A stretch of 64,000 bases of DNA from an uncultured beta proteobacterium (GCA_903853895.1 CAINUX010000197.1:1-64000), one strand, 5' to 3'; shown: positions 39,427 through 49,815, numbered from the stretch's first letter. Numbers and translations are program-made. The notes: generated by a model from the sequence alone, not told the origin.

Positions 39427-40557
39427 ATGAACATGTCTCAAAAATTGGCTGCGCTTGCTTTGGTGTTTTCCACTTTTGCGGCACATGCTGAAAACGGTGT
39501 CACTGACCGGGAAATTGTGATTGGCCAGTTTGCGGCCATCAGCGGACCTTCGGCACAACTCGGACTGCGCATGCAGCTGGGCATGCAGGCCTATATCAGT
39601 GCCGTCAACGCACAAGGTGGGGTGAACGGGCGGGCGATCAGGCTTGTAACCCGCGATGACGGGTACGAACCCGAGAAAGCCGCGGTAGCGGTCAAGGCAC
39701 TGATTCAAGAGGACAAGGTGTTCGCACTGGCAGGTTCAGTCGGGACCCCAACCGGACTAGCCGCCTTGCCCATCCTGAGCGAGGAACAAGTACCATTGAT
39801 TGGCATGTTCACCGGCGCACAGGCACTACGCGAGCCGTTCAACCGTAACGTGTTTCATGTGCGGGCGAGCTACTTTGATGAGACCGAACGCATCGTGCAA
39901 CATCTCACAACATTGGGTATCAAAAAGATTGCGGTCTTTTACCAAAATGATGCCTATGGGAAAGCTGGCCTGGAAGGCGTTACACGTGCATTAAGCAAAC
40001 GCCAGCTCAAACCTGTGTCAACCGCCACTGTGGAACGCAACACCGTGGACGTCGCGGCCGCTATGGAAACGCTTGTCAAATCGGAACCGGAAGCCATCGT
40101 GCAAATCGGCGCTTACAAGGCCTGTGCAGCGTTGATCAAGCAGGCCCGGGCCAAGGGCTATGGCGGACAGTTTTTCAACGTTAGTTTTGTCGGGTCCCGC
40201 GCATTGGCGGACGAACTGGGTGACGCCGGCCAAGGCGTAGTGATCTCGCAGGTCGTGCCGTTTCCATTTTCACAAGGCATTCCCATCGTTCGGGAATACC
40301 AGTTGCGCATGACCGAAGCAGGTCAGAAAGACTTCGACTTTTCCAGCTTGGAAGGCTACCTCACGGCGCGCGTGCTGGTCGAGGGCATTCGCCGTGCAGG
40401 AAAGAACCTGTCGCGTGACGCGCTGATTGCCGGGCTCGAATCCATGCACGACGTCAACCTGGGTGGCTTCACCATCACCTATGGCGCCAAAGACCACCAA
40501 GGCTCCAATTTCACCGACCTGACCATCATTGGCCGCGGTGGCAAATTCATCCACTAA
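39427..40557 (+). CDS. orphan periplasmic binding protein, branched-chain amino acid type
   Basis: A 376-residue binding protein of the Leu/Ile/Val class. The signal peptide is MNMSQKLAALALVFSTFAAHA (about residues 1-21, written in the family's usual AHA-E cleavage pattern). The mature part has GVTDREIVIGQFAAISGPSA and the NAQGGVNGRAIRLVTRDDGY region typical of amide/amino-acid sensors. No transporter genes lie nearby. Two copies of CCTATGTA (39389-39396 and 39405-39412) stand just upstream. Its last 11 bases overlap the end of the convergent tautomerase gene. Confidence 0.78.
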   Translation: MNMSQKLAALALVFSTFAAHAENGVTDREIVIGQFAAISGPSAQLGLRMQLGMQAYISAVNAQGGVNGRAIRLVTRDDGYEPEKAAVAVKALIQEDKVFALAGSVGTPTGLAALPILSEEQVPLIGMFTGAQALREPFNRNVFHVRASYFDETERIVQHLTTLGIKKIAVFYQNDAYGKAGLEGVTRALSKRQLKPVSTATVERNTVDVAAAMETLVKSEPEAIVQIGAYKACAALIKQARAKGYGGQFFNVSFVGSRALADELGDAGQGVVISQVVPFPFSQGIPIVREYQLRMTEAGQKDFDFSSLEGYLTARVLVEGIRRAGKNLSRDALIAGLESMHDVNLGGFTITYGAKDHQGSNFTDLTIIGRGGKFIH

Positions 40558-40954
40558 CGGCCGATAGCTGCTGGCGCCGCGCCGCCTGGCTGATGCCTGA
40601 GTAGCCCCAATCGGTGCCAGCCACTTCGCGCACGATGACATAGCTGGCCTCTTCCAGCGGCTGGCCATGGCCCAGTTGCCTCTGCAACTCGGCAAAGGCA
40701 GCAGCGATGAACGCTTCCTTTTGTTCCACAGTGTTGGTGCCGGACGTGACGCTGACTTCCAACAGAGCCGTCGCCCGCTCGACAGCACGCCCGGCTATGT
40801 ACCAGCGGGCTGCTGGTAAATCGTCAATCACGACAGCCGTCACCGCTTCACGTTTACCCAGATGCAGCGCGGTCAGACGCGTCAACGCAAGAGCCAATGC
40901 ACGGTATTGCGGAGGATTCAGCAATGGCGCTACTTTGAGATTGAGGGTCGGCAT
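40547..40954 (-). CDS. tautomerase-superfamily protein
   Basis: A 135-residue protein starting MPTLNLKVAP, so that Pro would become the N-terminal catalytic residue of the tautomerase (4-oxalocrotonate tautomerase/MIF) fold once Met is removed. GTNTVEQKEAFIAAAFAELQ resembles the family's helix motif. I chose the ATG at 40954, seven bases after GGGAG. The gene is preceded, without a gap, by a 74-residue gene and both face a LysR regulator across a short promoter region, so control by that regulator is likely. The natural substrate is unknown. Confidence 0.7.
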   Translation of the reverse strand: MPTLNLKVAPLLNPPQYRALALALTRLTALHLGKREAVTAVVIDDLPAARWYIAGRAVERATALLEVSVTSGTNTVEQKEAFIAAAFAELQRQLGHGQPLEEASYVIVREVAGTDWGYSGISQAARRQQLSAVSG

Positions 40955-40956
40955 GG

Positions 40957-41181
40957 TCAGACTCCCGATGCAGTGCGGAACCGGCGCGCGACATGCGCCG
41001 TGCACTGCCTCAGTCCACCGACCAAGACACGGGTGAGCCCCTGGAATGCGGCAACACAGTAGAACGAAACATCGCTCCAGAAAATCTGTATGGCTTGGCT
41101 GCGCAAAACCTGGGCCTTGCTGCGCGCCAGCTCGTGGATCCGCGCGCGTTCGATACTGTCAAGTGGAATGGAGGGGTACAT
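40957..41181 (-). CDS. small hypothetical protein in the tautomerase operon
   Basis: A 74-residue protein of no recognised family, beginning MYPSIPLDSIERARIHELAR. It has a basic amphipathic N-terminal helix, a moderately hydrophobic middle (IFWSDVSFYCVAAF) and an arginine-rich end. Its stop codon lies two bases before the tautomerase start, whose ribosome site lies inside it, so they form an operon. GAGGA lies 9-10 bases before the ATG. Confidence 0.6.
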   Translation of the reverse strand: MYPSIPLDSIERARIHELARSKAQVLRSQAIQIFWSDVSFYCVAAFQGLTRVLVGGLRQCTAHVARRFRTASGV

Positions 41182-41261
41182 GGTTCTAATTCCTCAAAAA
41201 GTAGTGAGGACTGAACTTTATTGACTTATCCAACTAGCGGAAATAGCAACAAATCGTCTAC

Positions 41262-41284
41262 GGTTTTGCACTATTTGCAAAACC
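41262..41284. promoter_or_regulatory. LysR-type operator (perfect inverted repeat)
   Basis: GGTTTTGCA-CTATT-TGCAAAACC is a perfect nine-base inverted repeat containing the T-N11-A core of LysR-family sites. It ends nine bases before the LysR start. A second inverted repeat (TCCTCA...TGAGGA, 41191-41210) lies near the divergent small gene. Confidence 0.65.
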
Positions 41285-41292
41285 AACCCACA

Positions 41293-42207
41293 ATGATGGC
41301 TATGCAACTCCAACTCGATGACGTCGCCCTCTTCACCCGGATTGTCGAACTCGGCACACTTTCGGCCGCCGCACGGGAACGTGACGTGCCGGTCAGCCAG
41401 GTCACACGTGCCTTGGCGCGGCTGGAGACCGCCTGTGGCGTGCGCCTGCTACACCGCACCACGCATGGTTTGAGCCTGACCGACGAGGGCGATACCTTTT
41501 TGACGCATGGCAAGCGCCTGCTGGACACCACCGCAGAGCTCGACAGCGCACTGTCCGGCAAGATCAGCGGACCCAGCGGCTGGGTGCGGGTGAGTACCAG
41601 CCCGCTGATGGCCGAATGCATCGTGGCGCCCAGTCTGTGTGGCCTGTACCAGCGCTACCCCCAACTGCACCTGGACATCAGCGCCGACGACCGTATGGCC
41701 GATATGGCGCGCGATGGTTTTGATATTGCGATTCGCAGTGGCACACCCAATAGCGACACAGTGGTGGCACGCCAGATCGGGGTGCACGGGCGCACGCTGT
41801 GCGCGTCACCCGACTACCTGCAGAAATTCGGTACTCCGCACCATCCGCAGGACCTGGCCCACCACCGGCTGATTGCCAGCAGCGTCAGCCCGGCTCTGAA
41901 CCGTTGGACGCTGAGCGATCCCAAAGGACCACCCGACCTGCCGGTCAAAGGCCACACCCGCACCGACAACACCTCATTGCTATTGAGCATGGTGCTAAAC
42001 GGTGTAGGAATTGCACGTATCAACGATTTGTATGCCAGCCCACTGATCCGCCAGGGGCGCCTGGTGCCGGTCTTGCAGGAGCACTTCACCAGCCCGCCTA
42101 TACCGATCTACGCGGTGATGCTGCAAGAACGTCACCGCCTGCCCAAGATCCGCGCCTGCATTGACCACTGGGCACAGTGGATTGCGAATATGACAAAAGG
42201 AGACTAG
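41293..42207 (+). CDS. LysR-family transcriptional regulator
   Basis: A 304-residue regulator with an N-terminal winged helix (ALFTRIVELGTLSAAARERD, residues about 11-30, then QVTRALARLETACGVRLLHR) and a C-terminal inducer-binding domain. Three close ATGs (41293, 41296, 41302) are possible starts; the frame upstream from a TTG is unlikely. It faces the tautomerase operon and its own promoter contains the palindrome at 41262-41284, so it probably controls both. Its stop shares the bases CTAG with the stop of the convergent methyltransferase gene. Confidence 0.85.
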   Translation: MMAMQLQLDDVALFTRIVELGTLSAAARERDVPVSQVTRALARLETACGVRLLHRTTHGLSLTDEGDTFLTHGKRLLDTTAELDSALSGKISGPSGWVRVSTSPLMAECIVAPSLCGLYQRYPQLHLDISADDRMADMARDGFDIAIRSGTPNSDTVVARQIGVHGRTLCASPDYLQKFGTPHHPQDLAHHRLIASSVSPALNRWTLSDPKGPPDLPVKGHTRTDNTSLLLSMVLNGVGIARINDLYASPLIRQGRLVPVLQEHFTSPPIPIYAVMLQERHRLPKIRACIDHWAQWIANMTKGD

Positions 42208-42977
42208 TCGCGCGTAACCAGACTGCTCGCGTGCAGACAAATGGCCGCCGCCGCCGCAACGTTGAGAGACTCCTCGCCACCGGGTTGCCCGATCCGGGCG
42301 AAAAGTTGCGCGCGATCCATCAACTCGGAACACACGCCCTGCCCTTCGTGGCCCATAACCCAGGCGCAGGGCTGCGGCAACCGCAGGTCTTGAATCCACG
42401 CTCCCCGGTGCGAACTGGTCACAACGATTGGCACCCGCAGCGTATCCATCATCGACAGCTCGACCCCTTCCAGCAGGTGCAGGCCGAAATGCGCACCCAT
42501 GCCGGCGCGCAAGACTTTGGGCGACCACAATGCGGCGGTACCCTTGAGCGCGACCACCTGTCTGAAGCCAAAGGCCGCGGCGCTGCGCAGGATGGAGCCC
42601 ACATTGCCGGCGTCTTGCACGCGGTCCAGAATCACGGTGGCAGCCAGAGGTTGCAGTTGCGAATCTCCCGGCAAATCCAGTACAAAGCCGACGCCAGCTG
42701 GTGATTCCAGTCCACTGAATTCGCGGAACAACTCCTCGGTGACCACTATGTTTTTGATAGCGGACTGTGCATATTCTGCGAGGGCTAGAGGCCAATAGTG
42801 TTCAGTGAAGACTGCTACAGCAGGCTTCAGACCGCGGTGCAGGGCCGCACTGCACAGATGGTCCCCCTCGATCCAGAAGCGTCCGGCCTTGCGGTAGGCC
42901 GTATTGTCTTGTGCGACTTTGCGCAACTCCTTGAGCAGCGGGTTCTCGCGCGAGGTGATGAATACTGGCGAGTTCAT
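42204..42977 (-). CDS. TrmH/SpoU-family RNA 2'-O-methyltransferase
   Basis: A 257-residue knotted (SPOUT) methyltransferase. The N-terminal substrate-binding domain shows [15 protein letters not shown]; the catalytic domain has [30 protein letters not shown] and the cofactor-binding end [15 protein letters not shown]. The target is probably a ribose in rRNA or tRNA; which one is not clear. The ATG overlaps the rnhB stop (ATGA). Residues about 63-78 ([15 protein letters not shown]) are encoded by a copy of the window's 43-bp repeat, an unusual insertion between the two domains. Confidence 0.85.
   Translation of the reverse strand: MNSPVFITSRENPLLKELRKVAQDNTAYRKAGRFWIEGDHLCSAALHRGLKPAVAVFTEHYWPLALAEYAQSAIKNIVVTEELFREFSGLESPAGVGFVLDLPGDSQLQPLAATVILDRVQDAGNVGSILRSAAAFGFRQVVALKGTAALWSPKVLRAGMGAHFGLHLLEGVELSMMDTLRVPIVVTSSHRGAWIQDLRLPQPCAWVMGHEGQGVCSELMDRAQLFARIGQPGGEESLNVAAAAAICLHASSLVTRD
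42746..42788 (-). repeat. 43-bp dispersed repeat, copy C (inside a coding sequence)
   Basis: On the minus strand the segment reads CTAGCCCTC-N18-GCTATCA-N5-ATAG, same length and anchors as the two intergenic copies. It lies in frame within the RNA methyltransferase gene and keeps the reading frame open. Confidence 0.65.
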
Positions 42978-43591
42978 GCCAACACCCTGGCCACCGGACT
43001 GAAGGTCTTGCGATGCTGCGGGCACGCTCCGTGGGTTTGCAGTGCCTGCAGGTGCTCGGCCGTGCCGTAGCCCTTGTGGCCGGCAAAGCCGTATTGCGGA
43101 TACTGCGCGTCCAGCTCGGCGCACCAGCGATCTCGGGTGACCTTGGCCAAAATCGAGGCGGCCGAAATGGCCGGCACCTTGCTATCGCCTTTGACAATGG
43201 CTTCTGCCAGAATGTCCAGCACCGGCAAACGGTTGCCATCGACAAGCACCAGTGCGGGTTTGAGCCGCAAGCCCTCCACCGCCCGGCGCATGGCCAGCAG
43301 CGTGGCCTGCAGGATGTTGATCTGGTCAATCTCTTCTACGCTGGCCTGGGCGATGGAACAGCACAGGGCCTTGGCGCGGATTTCGTCAAACAGCTGCTCC
43401 CGACGACGCGCGGTCAACACCTTGGAATCCGCCAAACCCAGGATCGGGTTACGCGCATCCAGAATCACGGCGGCGGCCACGACCGGCCCTGCCAGTGGGC
43501 CACGTCCGGCCTCGTCCACACCTGCAACCAAGCCGGGCGTATCCCAGGAAAGCGCCACTTGCTCAGCGCGCAAGAATTTTTTCGATCGCAT
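42974..43591 (-). CDS. rnhB: ribonuclease HII
   Basis: A 205-residue nuclease that removes ribonucleotides and RNA primers from DNA. The catalytic acidic residues are seen in [16 protein letters not shown] and in [20 protein letters not shown] and the end region [20 protein letters not shown] chose the ATG at 43591, which overlaps the lpxB stop by 29 bases; a shorter GTG start at 43558 is possible. Part of the lpx-rnhB tail of the envelope operon. Confidence 0.94.
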   Translation of the reverse strand: MRSKKFLRAEQVALSWDTPGLVAGVDEAGRGPLAGPVVAAAVILDARNPILGLADSKVLTARRREQLFDEIRAKALCCSIAQASVEEIDQINILQATLLAMRRAVEGLRLKPALVLVDGNRLPVLDILAEAIVKGDSKVPAISAASILAKVTRDRWCAELDAQYPQYGFAGHKGYGTAEHLQALQTHGACPQHRKTFSPVARVLA

Positions 43592-44753
43592 CAGTCGCCA
43601 ACGTGGAAGTGTCGCGCCGCAAACTGTGGTGCAGCGCGACGAATTGTTGTTGCAGAGTCGCCATTTTCGCAGGCTGGTGGTCCAGGTCATCCAGCCACTG
43701 CAGCACAGCGTCTGCCAAGGCCCGCGGGTTGGCCCGGTCCTGTAGCAGCTCGGGCACAATGAAGTCACGGCTCAGGATATTGGGCAGGCCGACCCAGGGC
43801 TGCAACTGCTTGCGCCGCATGATCTGCCACGACAGCCAGCCCATGCGGTAGGCGATCACCATGGGGCGTTTGTACAGCGCAGCTTCGAGCGTAGCGGTAC
43901 CGCTGGCGATCAGCGTCACGTCACAGGCCGCCAGCACGGCATGCGACTGGCCATTGACGATCTGAACCTGATCCTGCATACCCGCCTGGGCAGCCGCGTG
44001 CTCAATCGCGCCGCGCAAGGCAGGAACCGCAGGGACTATCAATTTGATACCGGGATGTGCTTGCTTGACGAGGGCTGCAGCCTGAAAGAAGCCAAAGGCA
44101 AGGTGTTTGATCTCGGACACTCGGCTGCCGGGTAGCAGGGCCAGCACCCGGTCGTGGACATCCAGGCCCAGCGCCGCGCGGGCAACAGCCCTGTCCGCTA
44201 CCAGCGGGATAACGTTGGCCAACGGGTGGCCCACGTAGGTGGCGCTGATGCCGCGGCTGGCCAGCAGCTCCGGCTCGAACGGAAAAATACACAGCACATG
44301 GTCCACGCTGGCGCGGATCTTCTCCACCCGCTCCGGCCGCCAGGCCCAGATCGAGGGGCAAACGAAATGCACGGTCTTGATGCCCGCACCGCGCAGATTG
44401 CGCTCCAGGTCCAGGTTGAAGTCCGGCGCATCAACGCCAATGAATACGTCCGGGCGCTGTTCCAGCAATCGGGCTTGTAGCTGTTTGCGGATGCCGACGA
44501 TCTCGCTGTAGCGGCGCAGCACCTCCCAGCCAAAGCCATGCACCGAGAGCTTGTGGTGCGGCCACCAGGCGTCAAAGCCGTGGCGCGCCATCTGCGGGCC
44601 GCCGATGCCTGCAGACGTCAGCTGCGGCCAGCGCTGGTGCAACCCCTCCAGCAGAAGACCGGCCAGCAGATCACCGGATGCTTCGCCGGCGACCATGGCT
44701 ACATGTGTGGCCCTCGCGCCTTGGAATGGCCCGGTGGCGCTCAATTCACTCAT
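43563..44753 (-). CDS. lpxB: lipid-A-disaccharide synthase
   Basis: A 396-residue GT19 glycosyltransferase that joins UDP-diacylglucosamine and lipid X into the lipid A disaccharide. [20 protein letters not shown] at residues about 19-38 and the [17 protein letters not shown] motif are typical. A C-terminal [12 protein letters not shown] membrane-association segment is present. It follows lpxA by five bases in the lpxD-fabZ-lpxA-lpxB order. Confidence 0.96.
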   Translation of the reverse strand: MSELSATGPFQGARATHVAMVAGEASGDLLAGLLLEGLHQRWPQLTSAGIGGPQMARHGFDAWWPHHKLSVHGFGWEVLRRYSEIVGIRKQLQARLLEQRPDVFIGVDAPDFNLDLERNLRGAGIKTVHFVCPSIWAWRPERVEKIRASVDHVLCIFPFEPELLASRGISATYVGHPLANVIPLVADRAVARAALGLDVHDRVLALLPGSRVSEIKHLAFGFFQAAALVKQAHPGIKLIVPAVPALRGAIEHAAAQAGMQDQVQIVNGQSHAVLAACDVTLIASGTATLEAALYKRPMVIAYRMGWLSWQIMRRKQLQPWVGLPNILSRDFIVPELLQDRANPRALADAVLQWLDDLDHQPAKMATLQQQFVALHHSLRRDTSTLATDAIEKILAR

Positions 44754-44758
44754 CGGCC

Positions 44759-45553
44759 TTAGCGGACGATGCCCCGTTGGGGGGAGGTCTGGTCCAGAAA
44801 GGACAGCATCATGGCCACGTCGACCGCGGTTTCCGGCTGGCTTGACGCCATTGCGGAGATACGGACTTTCGCTTGCTCCAGCGTGAGGTCATCGCGGTAC
44901 AAGGTCTTGTGCATAGTCTTGACTCCGCTAATGCGCTCGGGCGTCCAGCCCCGGCGGCGCAGACCTTCGAAGTTCATAGAGCGTGCCGCAGCGGGTTGGC
45001 CCTGGCACATCACAAACGGCGGCACATCGGCAACCAGCATGGAGCACAAGGCAGTCATGCAATGCGCGCCCATCCGTACAAACTGGTGCACCACCGTAAA
45101 ACCGCCCAGAATGGCCCAGTCTCCCACGTGCACATGACCGGCAAGTTGTGAGTTATTGGCAAAAATGGTGTTGTTGCCAACCTGGCAATCATGTGCCAGG
45201 TGCACGTAGGCCATGATCCAGTTGTCGTTGCCAAGCTGGGTGACACCTGAGTCACCAGGCGAGCCGATGTTGAAGGTGCAAAACTCACGGATGGTATTGC
45301 GATCGCCGATGCGCAGCTCACACGGTTCACCTGCATATTTCTTGTCCTGCGGAATGGCGCCCAGTGAATTGAACTGGAAGATGCGGTTGTCGCGGCCAAT
45401 GGTCGTGTGGCCTTCGATGACGCAATGCGGACCTACTGCGGTACCGGCTGCAATGCGGACATTGGGTCCGATGACGGTATAGGGTCCGACGGTCACGGAG
45501 CTATCCAGCTCGGCAGCCGGATCAACAATAGCGCTGGGGTGAATGTGTGTCAC
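44759..45553 (-). CDS. lpxA: UDP-N-acetylglucosamine acyltransferase
   Basis: A 264-residue left-handed beta-helix acyltransferase, the first step of lipid A synthesis. Hexapeptide repeats run from residue 4 to about 190, the active-site His is within [15 protein letters not shown], and the C-terminal helical domain includes [14 protein letters not shown]. Length is typical. It lies 18 bases downstream of fabZ. Confidence 0.97.
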   Translation of the reverse strand: MTHIHPSAIVDPAAELDSSVTVGPYTVIGPNVRIAAGTAVGPHCVIEGHTTIGRDNRIFQFNSLGAIPQDKKYAGEPCELRIGDRNTIREFCTFNIGSPGDSGVTQLGNDNWIMAYVHLAHDCQVGNNTIFANNSQLAGHVHVGDWAILGGFTVVHQFVRMGAHCMTALCSMLVADVPPFVMCQGQPAAARSMNFEGLRRRGWTPERISGVKTMHKTLYRDDLTLEQAKVRISAMASSQPETAVDVAMMLSFLDQTSPQRGIVR

Positions 45554-45571
45554 GGCAAGCTACGCTATGCG

Positions 45572-46012
45572 TCAGGCAACGGTGCGCATTGTGCACATCA
45601 GTTCGGCTTCACAGACCACGTTGCCGTCCACACGGGTCACGCCCTTGAACTTGAAAATCCCGGATTTCACGCGTAGCAACTCCACATCCATGATCAATTG
45701 GTCACCGGGTTCAACCGGGCGCTTGAATCGAGCTGCATCAATGCCTGCAAAGTAGTACACCGTTTTGTCGTCCGGTCTTTGCCCAATCGTGTCAAAGGCC
45801 AAAAGGGCTGCTGCCTGCGCCATGGCTTCGAGCATCAACACCCCCGGCATCACCGGACGGTGCGGAAAATGTCCGTTGAAAAAAGGTTCGTTGATGGATA
45901 CGTTTTTCAACGCTTGAATACATTTGCCTTTTTCCATCGATACAACGCGATCCACCATGAGGAACGGGTATCTGTGGGGCAATTGCTTGAGAATCTCGTG
46001 GATATCCATCAT
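45572..46012 (-). CDS. fabZ: 3-hydroxyacyl-ACP dehydratase FabZ
   Basis: A 146-residue hot-dog-fold dehydratase of fatty-acid synthesis. The start [20 protein letters not shown] and the active-site His in [20 protein letters not shown] (with Glu) are visible. Its start overlaps the lpxD stop; either of two adjacent ATGs (46012 or 46009) may serve. FabZ competes with LpxA for the same hydroxyacyl-ACP, which explains their grouping. Confidence 0.96.
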   Translation of the reverse strand: MMDIHEILKQLPHRYPFLMVDRVVSMEKGKCIQALKNVSINEPFFNGHFPHRPVMPGVLMLEAMAQAAALLAFDTIGQRPDDKTVYYFAGIDAARFKRPVEPGDQLIMDVELLRVKSGIFKFKGVTRVDGNVVCEAELMCTMRTVA

Positions 46013-46983
46013 TTTTTTGTCTCTTGTTCTAAAGTCTTGATCCGGTTGCGCAAGCTGTGCAACTGCTTGAGCGAGGCCGCATTGCGCTCCCATGTGGCGT
46101 TGTCGTCGATGGGAAATATTCCAGTGTAGTGGCCAGGCTTCAATATCGACTTACTGACCAAGGTTCCGGCAGAGATATTGACATGGGGGCCAATCGTCAA
46201 ATGACCCAGAATAATGGCACCACCACCCACCGTGCAATGTGCCCCAATTGTCGCACTGCCCGCCACCCCCACACAACCGGCCATGGCCGTATTGCGCCCC
46301 ACCCGCACGTTGTGCCCAATCTGGATCAGGTTGTCGAGCTTGACGCCATCCTCGATAACGGTGTCCTGCAAGGCGCCCCGGTCAATACAGGTATTGGCCC
46401 CAATCTCTACATCATTGCCAATCTGTACAGCGCCGAGCTGTTCAATCTTTTCCCAAGCATCGCCACTCGGTGCAAATCCGAATCCGTCGGCTCCGATGAC
46501 CACACCCGAATGAATGATGCACCGCTCGCCTACCACGCAATCTTCGCCCACAGTCACGCGTGACTTCAATATGGTGTCAGCACCGATACGGGCGCCGCGC
46601 TCCACCACACACAAAGGACCAATGGATGCCAAGGGATGCACCTCCGCCAGCGGATCCACCATGGCACTGGGGTGCACGGTTGCTGGCGTGTTCTGCTTCA
46701 GCCCACGCTTCCACAATTGAGTGAGTTTGGCAAAGTACAAATACGGTTGGTCCGTGATGATGCACGCACCTCGCAGGACCGCAGGCTCTTTCATCTGCGA
46801 AGCCACAATGACACAACCCGCTTTGGAAGCCAGCAATTGTTGCTGGTACCTGGGGTTGCTCAAGAAACCTATCTGCTGTGGCGTGGCCGACTCAAGTGGA
46901 GCCAAGCCCGTGATGACTGCAGTGGAATCGCCGTACAACTCACCCCCCAGCGCTGCCACAATGGAACCCAGTTCGAGCTGCAT
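46009..46983 (-). CDS. lpxD: UDP-3-O-acylglucosamine N-acyltransferase
   Basis: A 324-residue beta-helix acyltransferase, third step of lipid A synthesis. The N-terminal uridine-binding domain has [20 protein letters not shown], hexapeptide repeats run through residues about 105-290, and the catalytic His lies in [13 protein letters not shown]-terminal helix ([20 protein letters not shown]) follows. It lies 25 bases downstream of skp. Confidence 0.96.
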   Translation of the reverse strand: MQLELGSIVAALGGELYGDSTAVITGLAPLESATPQQIGFLSNPRYQQQLLASKAGCVIVASQMKEPAVLRGACIITDQPYLYFAKLTQLWKRGLKQNTPATVHPSAMVDPLAEVHPLASIGPLCVVERGARIGADTILKSRVTVGEDCVVGERCIIHSGVVIGADGFGFAPSGDAWEKIEQLGAVQIGNDVEIGANTCIDRGALQDTVIEDGVKLDNLIQIGHNVRVGRNTAMAGCVGVAGSATIGAHCTVGGGAIILGHLTIGPHVNISAGTLVSKSILKPGHYTGIFPIDDNATWERNAASLKQLHSLRNRIKTLEQETKK

Positions 46984-47008
46984 ACCCCAGTCCTCTGGCG
47001 CCCGAAAC

Positions 47009-47518
47009 TTACTTTGAACCAGCGTTAAGGATCTTGAGGACCTTGTCGGTGATGTCGTGCTTGGTGTTGACGTAGACCACTTCCTGCAAGACCATGTCGT
47101 ACTTTTCAGCGTCGGCTACTTGCTTAACGGCCTTGGTGGCACGGTCTAGAACCTGTTGCAGTTCCTCGTTGCGGCGCCCATTCAGGTCTTCCTGAAACTC
47201 GCGCTGGCGGCGTTGCAAATCTCGACCCAGTTCTGCGCCTTCCTTTTGACGGGCACTGCGCTGACTCTCGCTGAGTGTGGGGGCGTCGCGCTCAAATTTT
47301 TCGCCAAACGACTTCAAAGCAGTCTGTTGATCAACCAGCTCTTTCTGTCGCTTGGAGAACTCCTGCTCCAACTTGGCCTGTGCGGCTTTGGCTGGATTGG
47401 ACTGGGTCGTAATCATCTGCGTATTGATGTATCCAACTTTGAAGTCCTGCGCGGCAGCACCGACACCAAAGCCCAATAGCAGCACCGATAGCAAGCAACG
47501 TAGTTTTAAAGTGTTCAT
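47009..47518 (-). CDS. skp: periplasmic chaperone Skp/OmpH
   Basis: A 169-residue periplasmic chaperone. A signal peptide covers residues 1 to about 23 (ending GAAAQ), followed by the [12 protein letters not shown] strand and a long coiled-coil region ([20 protein letters not shown] onward) that forms the tentacles gripping unfolded outer-membrane proteins. It starts at the bamA stop (one base shared), consistent with a joint role in barrel assembly. Confidence 0.93.
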   Translation of the reverse strand: MNTLKLRCLLSVLLLGFGVGAAAQDFKVGYINTQMITTQSNPAKAAQAKLEQEFSKRQKELVDQQTALKSFGEKFERDAPTLSESQRSARQKEGAELGRDLQRRQREFQEDLNGRRNEELQQVLDRATKAVKQVADAEKYDMVLQEVVYVNTKHDITDKVLKILNAGSK

Positions 47519-49815
47519 TAGAAGGAACTTCCGATCTGGAATTGCAGTGCCTGTATTTTATCGCCATCAAACTGCTTGATCGGTTTCGAGAAGGCAAGCC
47601 GCAACGGCCCCACAGGAGATATCCAGCTGATTCCGACCCCGTAGGAACTGCGCATATCACTCAATTGAAGTCCCTCGTCAGGCCCATAGATCCCACCAGC
47701 GTCTAGAAATGTGTAGACCCGCAAAGTTCGATCCTTGCCTCCTCCCGGCAGTGGTGACAGCAACTCTGCATTGAAATTGATCTTCTTGGTGCCGCCGGTC
47801 GCCGTCAGGCCTAACGCGCGTTGGCTAGCGGTTGTCAAACTACCCTGCTCGAAGCCACGTACGGAACCCAAACCGCCAGAGTAGAAATTCTTGAAAATGG
47901 GATATGTCGAATCTCCAGTCGAGGAACCAACCGATACCTCAGCATTCAAGGCGGCGGTGATCTTGTTAGTGACCGGTATGAACTGTTGGTATACCGCTGT
48001 TCCACGGGCATACTTCAGCTCGCCCGCAATGCTCCACTCACCTGAAGCCTTGATCACTTTACCAATGGTTGGTACCAGCGCACTGTCCCGGGTGTCACGG
48101 CCCCAGCCGACCGTAAGCGGAACGGCATTGCTGGTGAAGCCAAACTTGTTGGCAAAATCCTGGTAAACCACAGGCAAGAACGAGCCGGGAACGATGGTTG
48201 TCTGATCTATTCCAAGACCAAAGAACACCGTGTCATAGTCGGTAAAAGGCACACCAAAACGGATACTTCCACCGGTCGTCTCAATCGCATAGCTGTTGAC
48301 ATCCACGTAGGGCTTGGAGTTTCGTTGGTACACGTCCAGGGTTCGGGATACACCGTCTTCCGTAAAGTACGGATTGGTCGTATTGAAAACCAGTGTACGG
48401 TTCTGCTTGCTGGTGTTCAATTCAATACCCAGTGAATTGCCGGACCCAAATGCATTGTCCTGTTTGAAACCAAACGACACACCAAAACCGTCGGCACTTG
48501 AAATACCGGCACCCAAACTGATACTGCCAGTGGGTTTTTCAGCCACCGTAATGGTCAAATCCACCTGGTCTTGAGAACCGGGCACCTCTGATGTGTCCAT
48601 GGTGACTTCCTTGAAGTAGCCCAGCCGGTCCACACGGTTGCGGGATTGCTTGATCTTCTCCCCGTCGTACCACGAAGCTTCAAACTGGCGAAACTCACGA
48701 CGGATCACTTCGTCTCGGGTGCGGTCATTGCCTGCTACGTTGACGCGACGCACGTAAACACGCCGCGAAGGGTCCACCTGCAATGTAATCTCCACGCGAT
48801 TGGTCGTCCTGTCGATCACCGTACGCGGTTCAACCCTGGAAAAGGCGTACCCAAAATTCCCAAAATAGTCTGTGAATGCTTTGCCCGTGACGGCCACTTG
48901 GTCCGCGTTATAGGGCTGACCAACCTGAATTCCAACCAGGGACTTGAACTCGCTTTCCTTTCCCAGGAAATTACCCGCTAGGTTGACCTTGGAAACCACG
49001 AATTGATCGCCCTCCACCACATTGATGGTGATGCCGATATCCTGTTTGTTCGGCGAAATGGCGACTTGCGTGGACTCGACCTTGAACTCCAGGTAGCCAC
49101 GCGCCAAATAGTACGACCGCAAGGCCTCAAGATCGGCGTTCAGCTTGGCGCGTGCATAGCGATCGGATTTGGTGTACCAGCTCAGCCACCCTCCCGAGTC
49201 AAGATCAAACAGACCTCGCAACGTGGACTCGGAAAAAACCTTGTTGCCAACAATTCGAATATCGCTGATCTTGGCGGGCTCACCTTCTTGCACCGAAAAA
49301 CTCAGGTTCACACGGTTTCTTTCAACTGGCGTCACCGTCGTAATCACTTCTGACGCGTACATACTGCGGTTGATGTACTGGCGTTTCAGCTCCTGCTCAG
49401 CCCTGTCCACCAGTGCCTTGTCAAACGGCCGGCCATCAGCCAAGCCAATCTGCAGCAATGCCTTTTTCAATACATCTTTGTCAAATTCCTTGGTGCCCAA
49501 AAAGTCGATCTCGGCGATGGTTGGGCGCTCTTCGACGATGACTACCAGTACGCCATCGTTGACGTCGATACGTACGTCCTTGAACAGCCCGAGACCGAAC
49601 AGCGCCTTGATCGACGCCGCCGCTTTGTCATCACTATAGGTATCTCCCACCCGCACCGGCAGCGACGCGAAGATGGTTCCAGCCTCGGCCCGTTGAAGTC
49701 CTTCAACGCGAATGTCCTTGACAGTAAATGGCTCCACTGCCATCGCGACCTGCAAAACAAACAGGGATACAGACACGGCGGACGCGCGGCGCAAGAAATT
49801 TCGATTGAATTGCAT
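47518..49815 (-). CDS. bamA: outer membrane assembly factor BamA
   Basis: A 765-residue Omp85 protein that inserts beta-barrels. A signal peptide (residues 1 to about 27, ending AMA-VE) is followed by five POTRA repeats (first: FTVKDIRVEGLQRAEAGTIF) and a 16-strand barrel with the conserved loop-6 motif VRGFEQGSL and the terminal aromatic strand ALQFQIGSSF. I chose the ATG at 49815; a TTG three codons earlier is possible. Order rseP-bamA-skp-lpxD is conserved. Confidence 0.97.
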   Translation of the reverse strand: MQFNRNFLRRASAVSVSLFVLQVAMAVEPFTVKDIRVEGLQRAEAGTIFASLPVRVGDTYSDDKAAASIKALFGLGLFKDVRIDVNDGVLVVIVEERPTIAEIDFLGTKEFDKDVLKKALLQIGLADGRPFDKALVDRAEQELKRQYINRSMYASEVITTVTPVERNRVNLSFSVQEGEPAKISDIRIVGNKVFSESTLRGLFDLDSGGWLSWYTKSDRYARAKLNADLEALRSYYLARGYLEFKVESTQVAISPNKQDIGITINVVEGDQFVVSKVNLAGNFLGKESEFKSLVGIQVGQPYNADQVAVTGKAFTDYFGNFGYAFSRVEPRTVIDRTTNRVEITLQVDPSRRVYVRRVNVAGNDRTRDEVIRREFRQFEASWYDGEKIKQSRNRVDRLGYFKEVTMDTSEVPGSQDQVDLTITVAEKPTGSISLGAGISSADGFGVSFGFKQDNAFGSGNSLGIELNTSKQNRTLVFNTTNPYFTEDGVSRTLDVYQRNSKPYVDVNSYAIETTGGSIRFGVPFTDYDTVFFGLGIDQTTIVPGSFLPVVYQDFANKFGFTSNAVPLTVGWGRDTRDSALVPTIGKVIKASGEWSIAGELKYARGTAVYQQFIPVTNKITAALNAEVSVGSSTGDSTYPIFKNFYSGGLGSVRGFEQGSLTTASQRALGLTATGGTKKINFNAELLSPLPGGGKDRTLRVYTFLDAGGIYGPDEGLQLSDMRSSYGVGISWISPVGPLRLAFSKPIKQFDGDKIQALQFQIGSSF

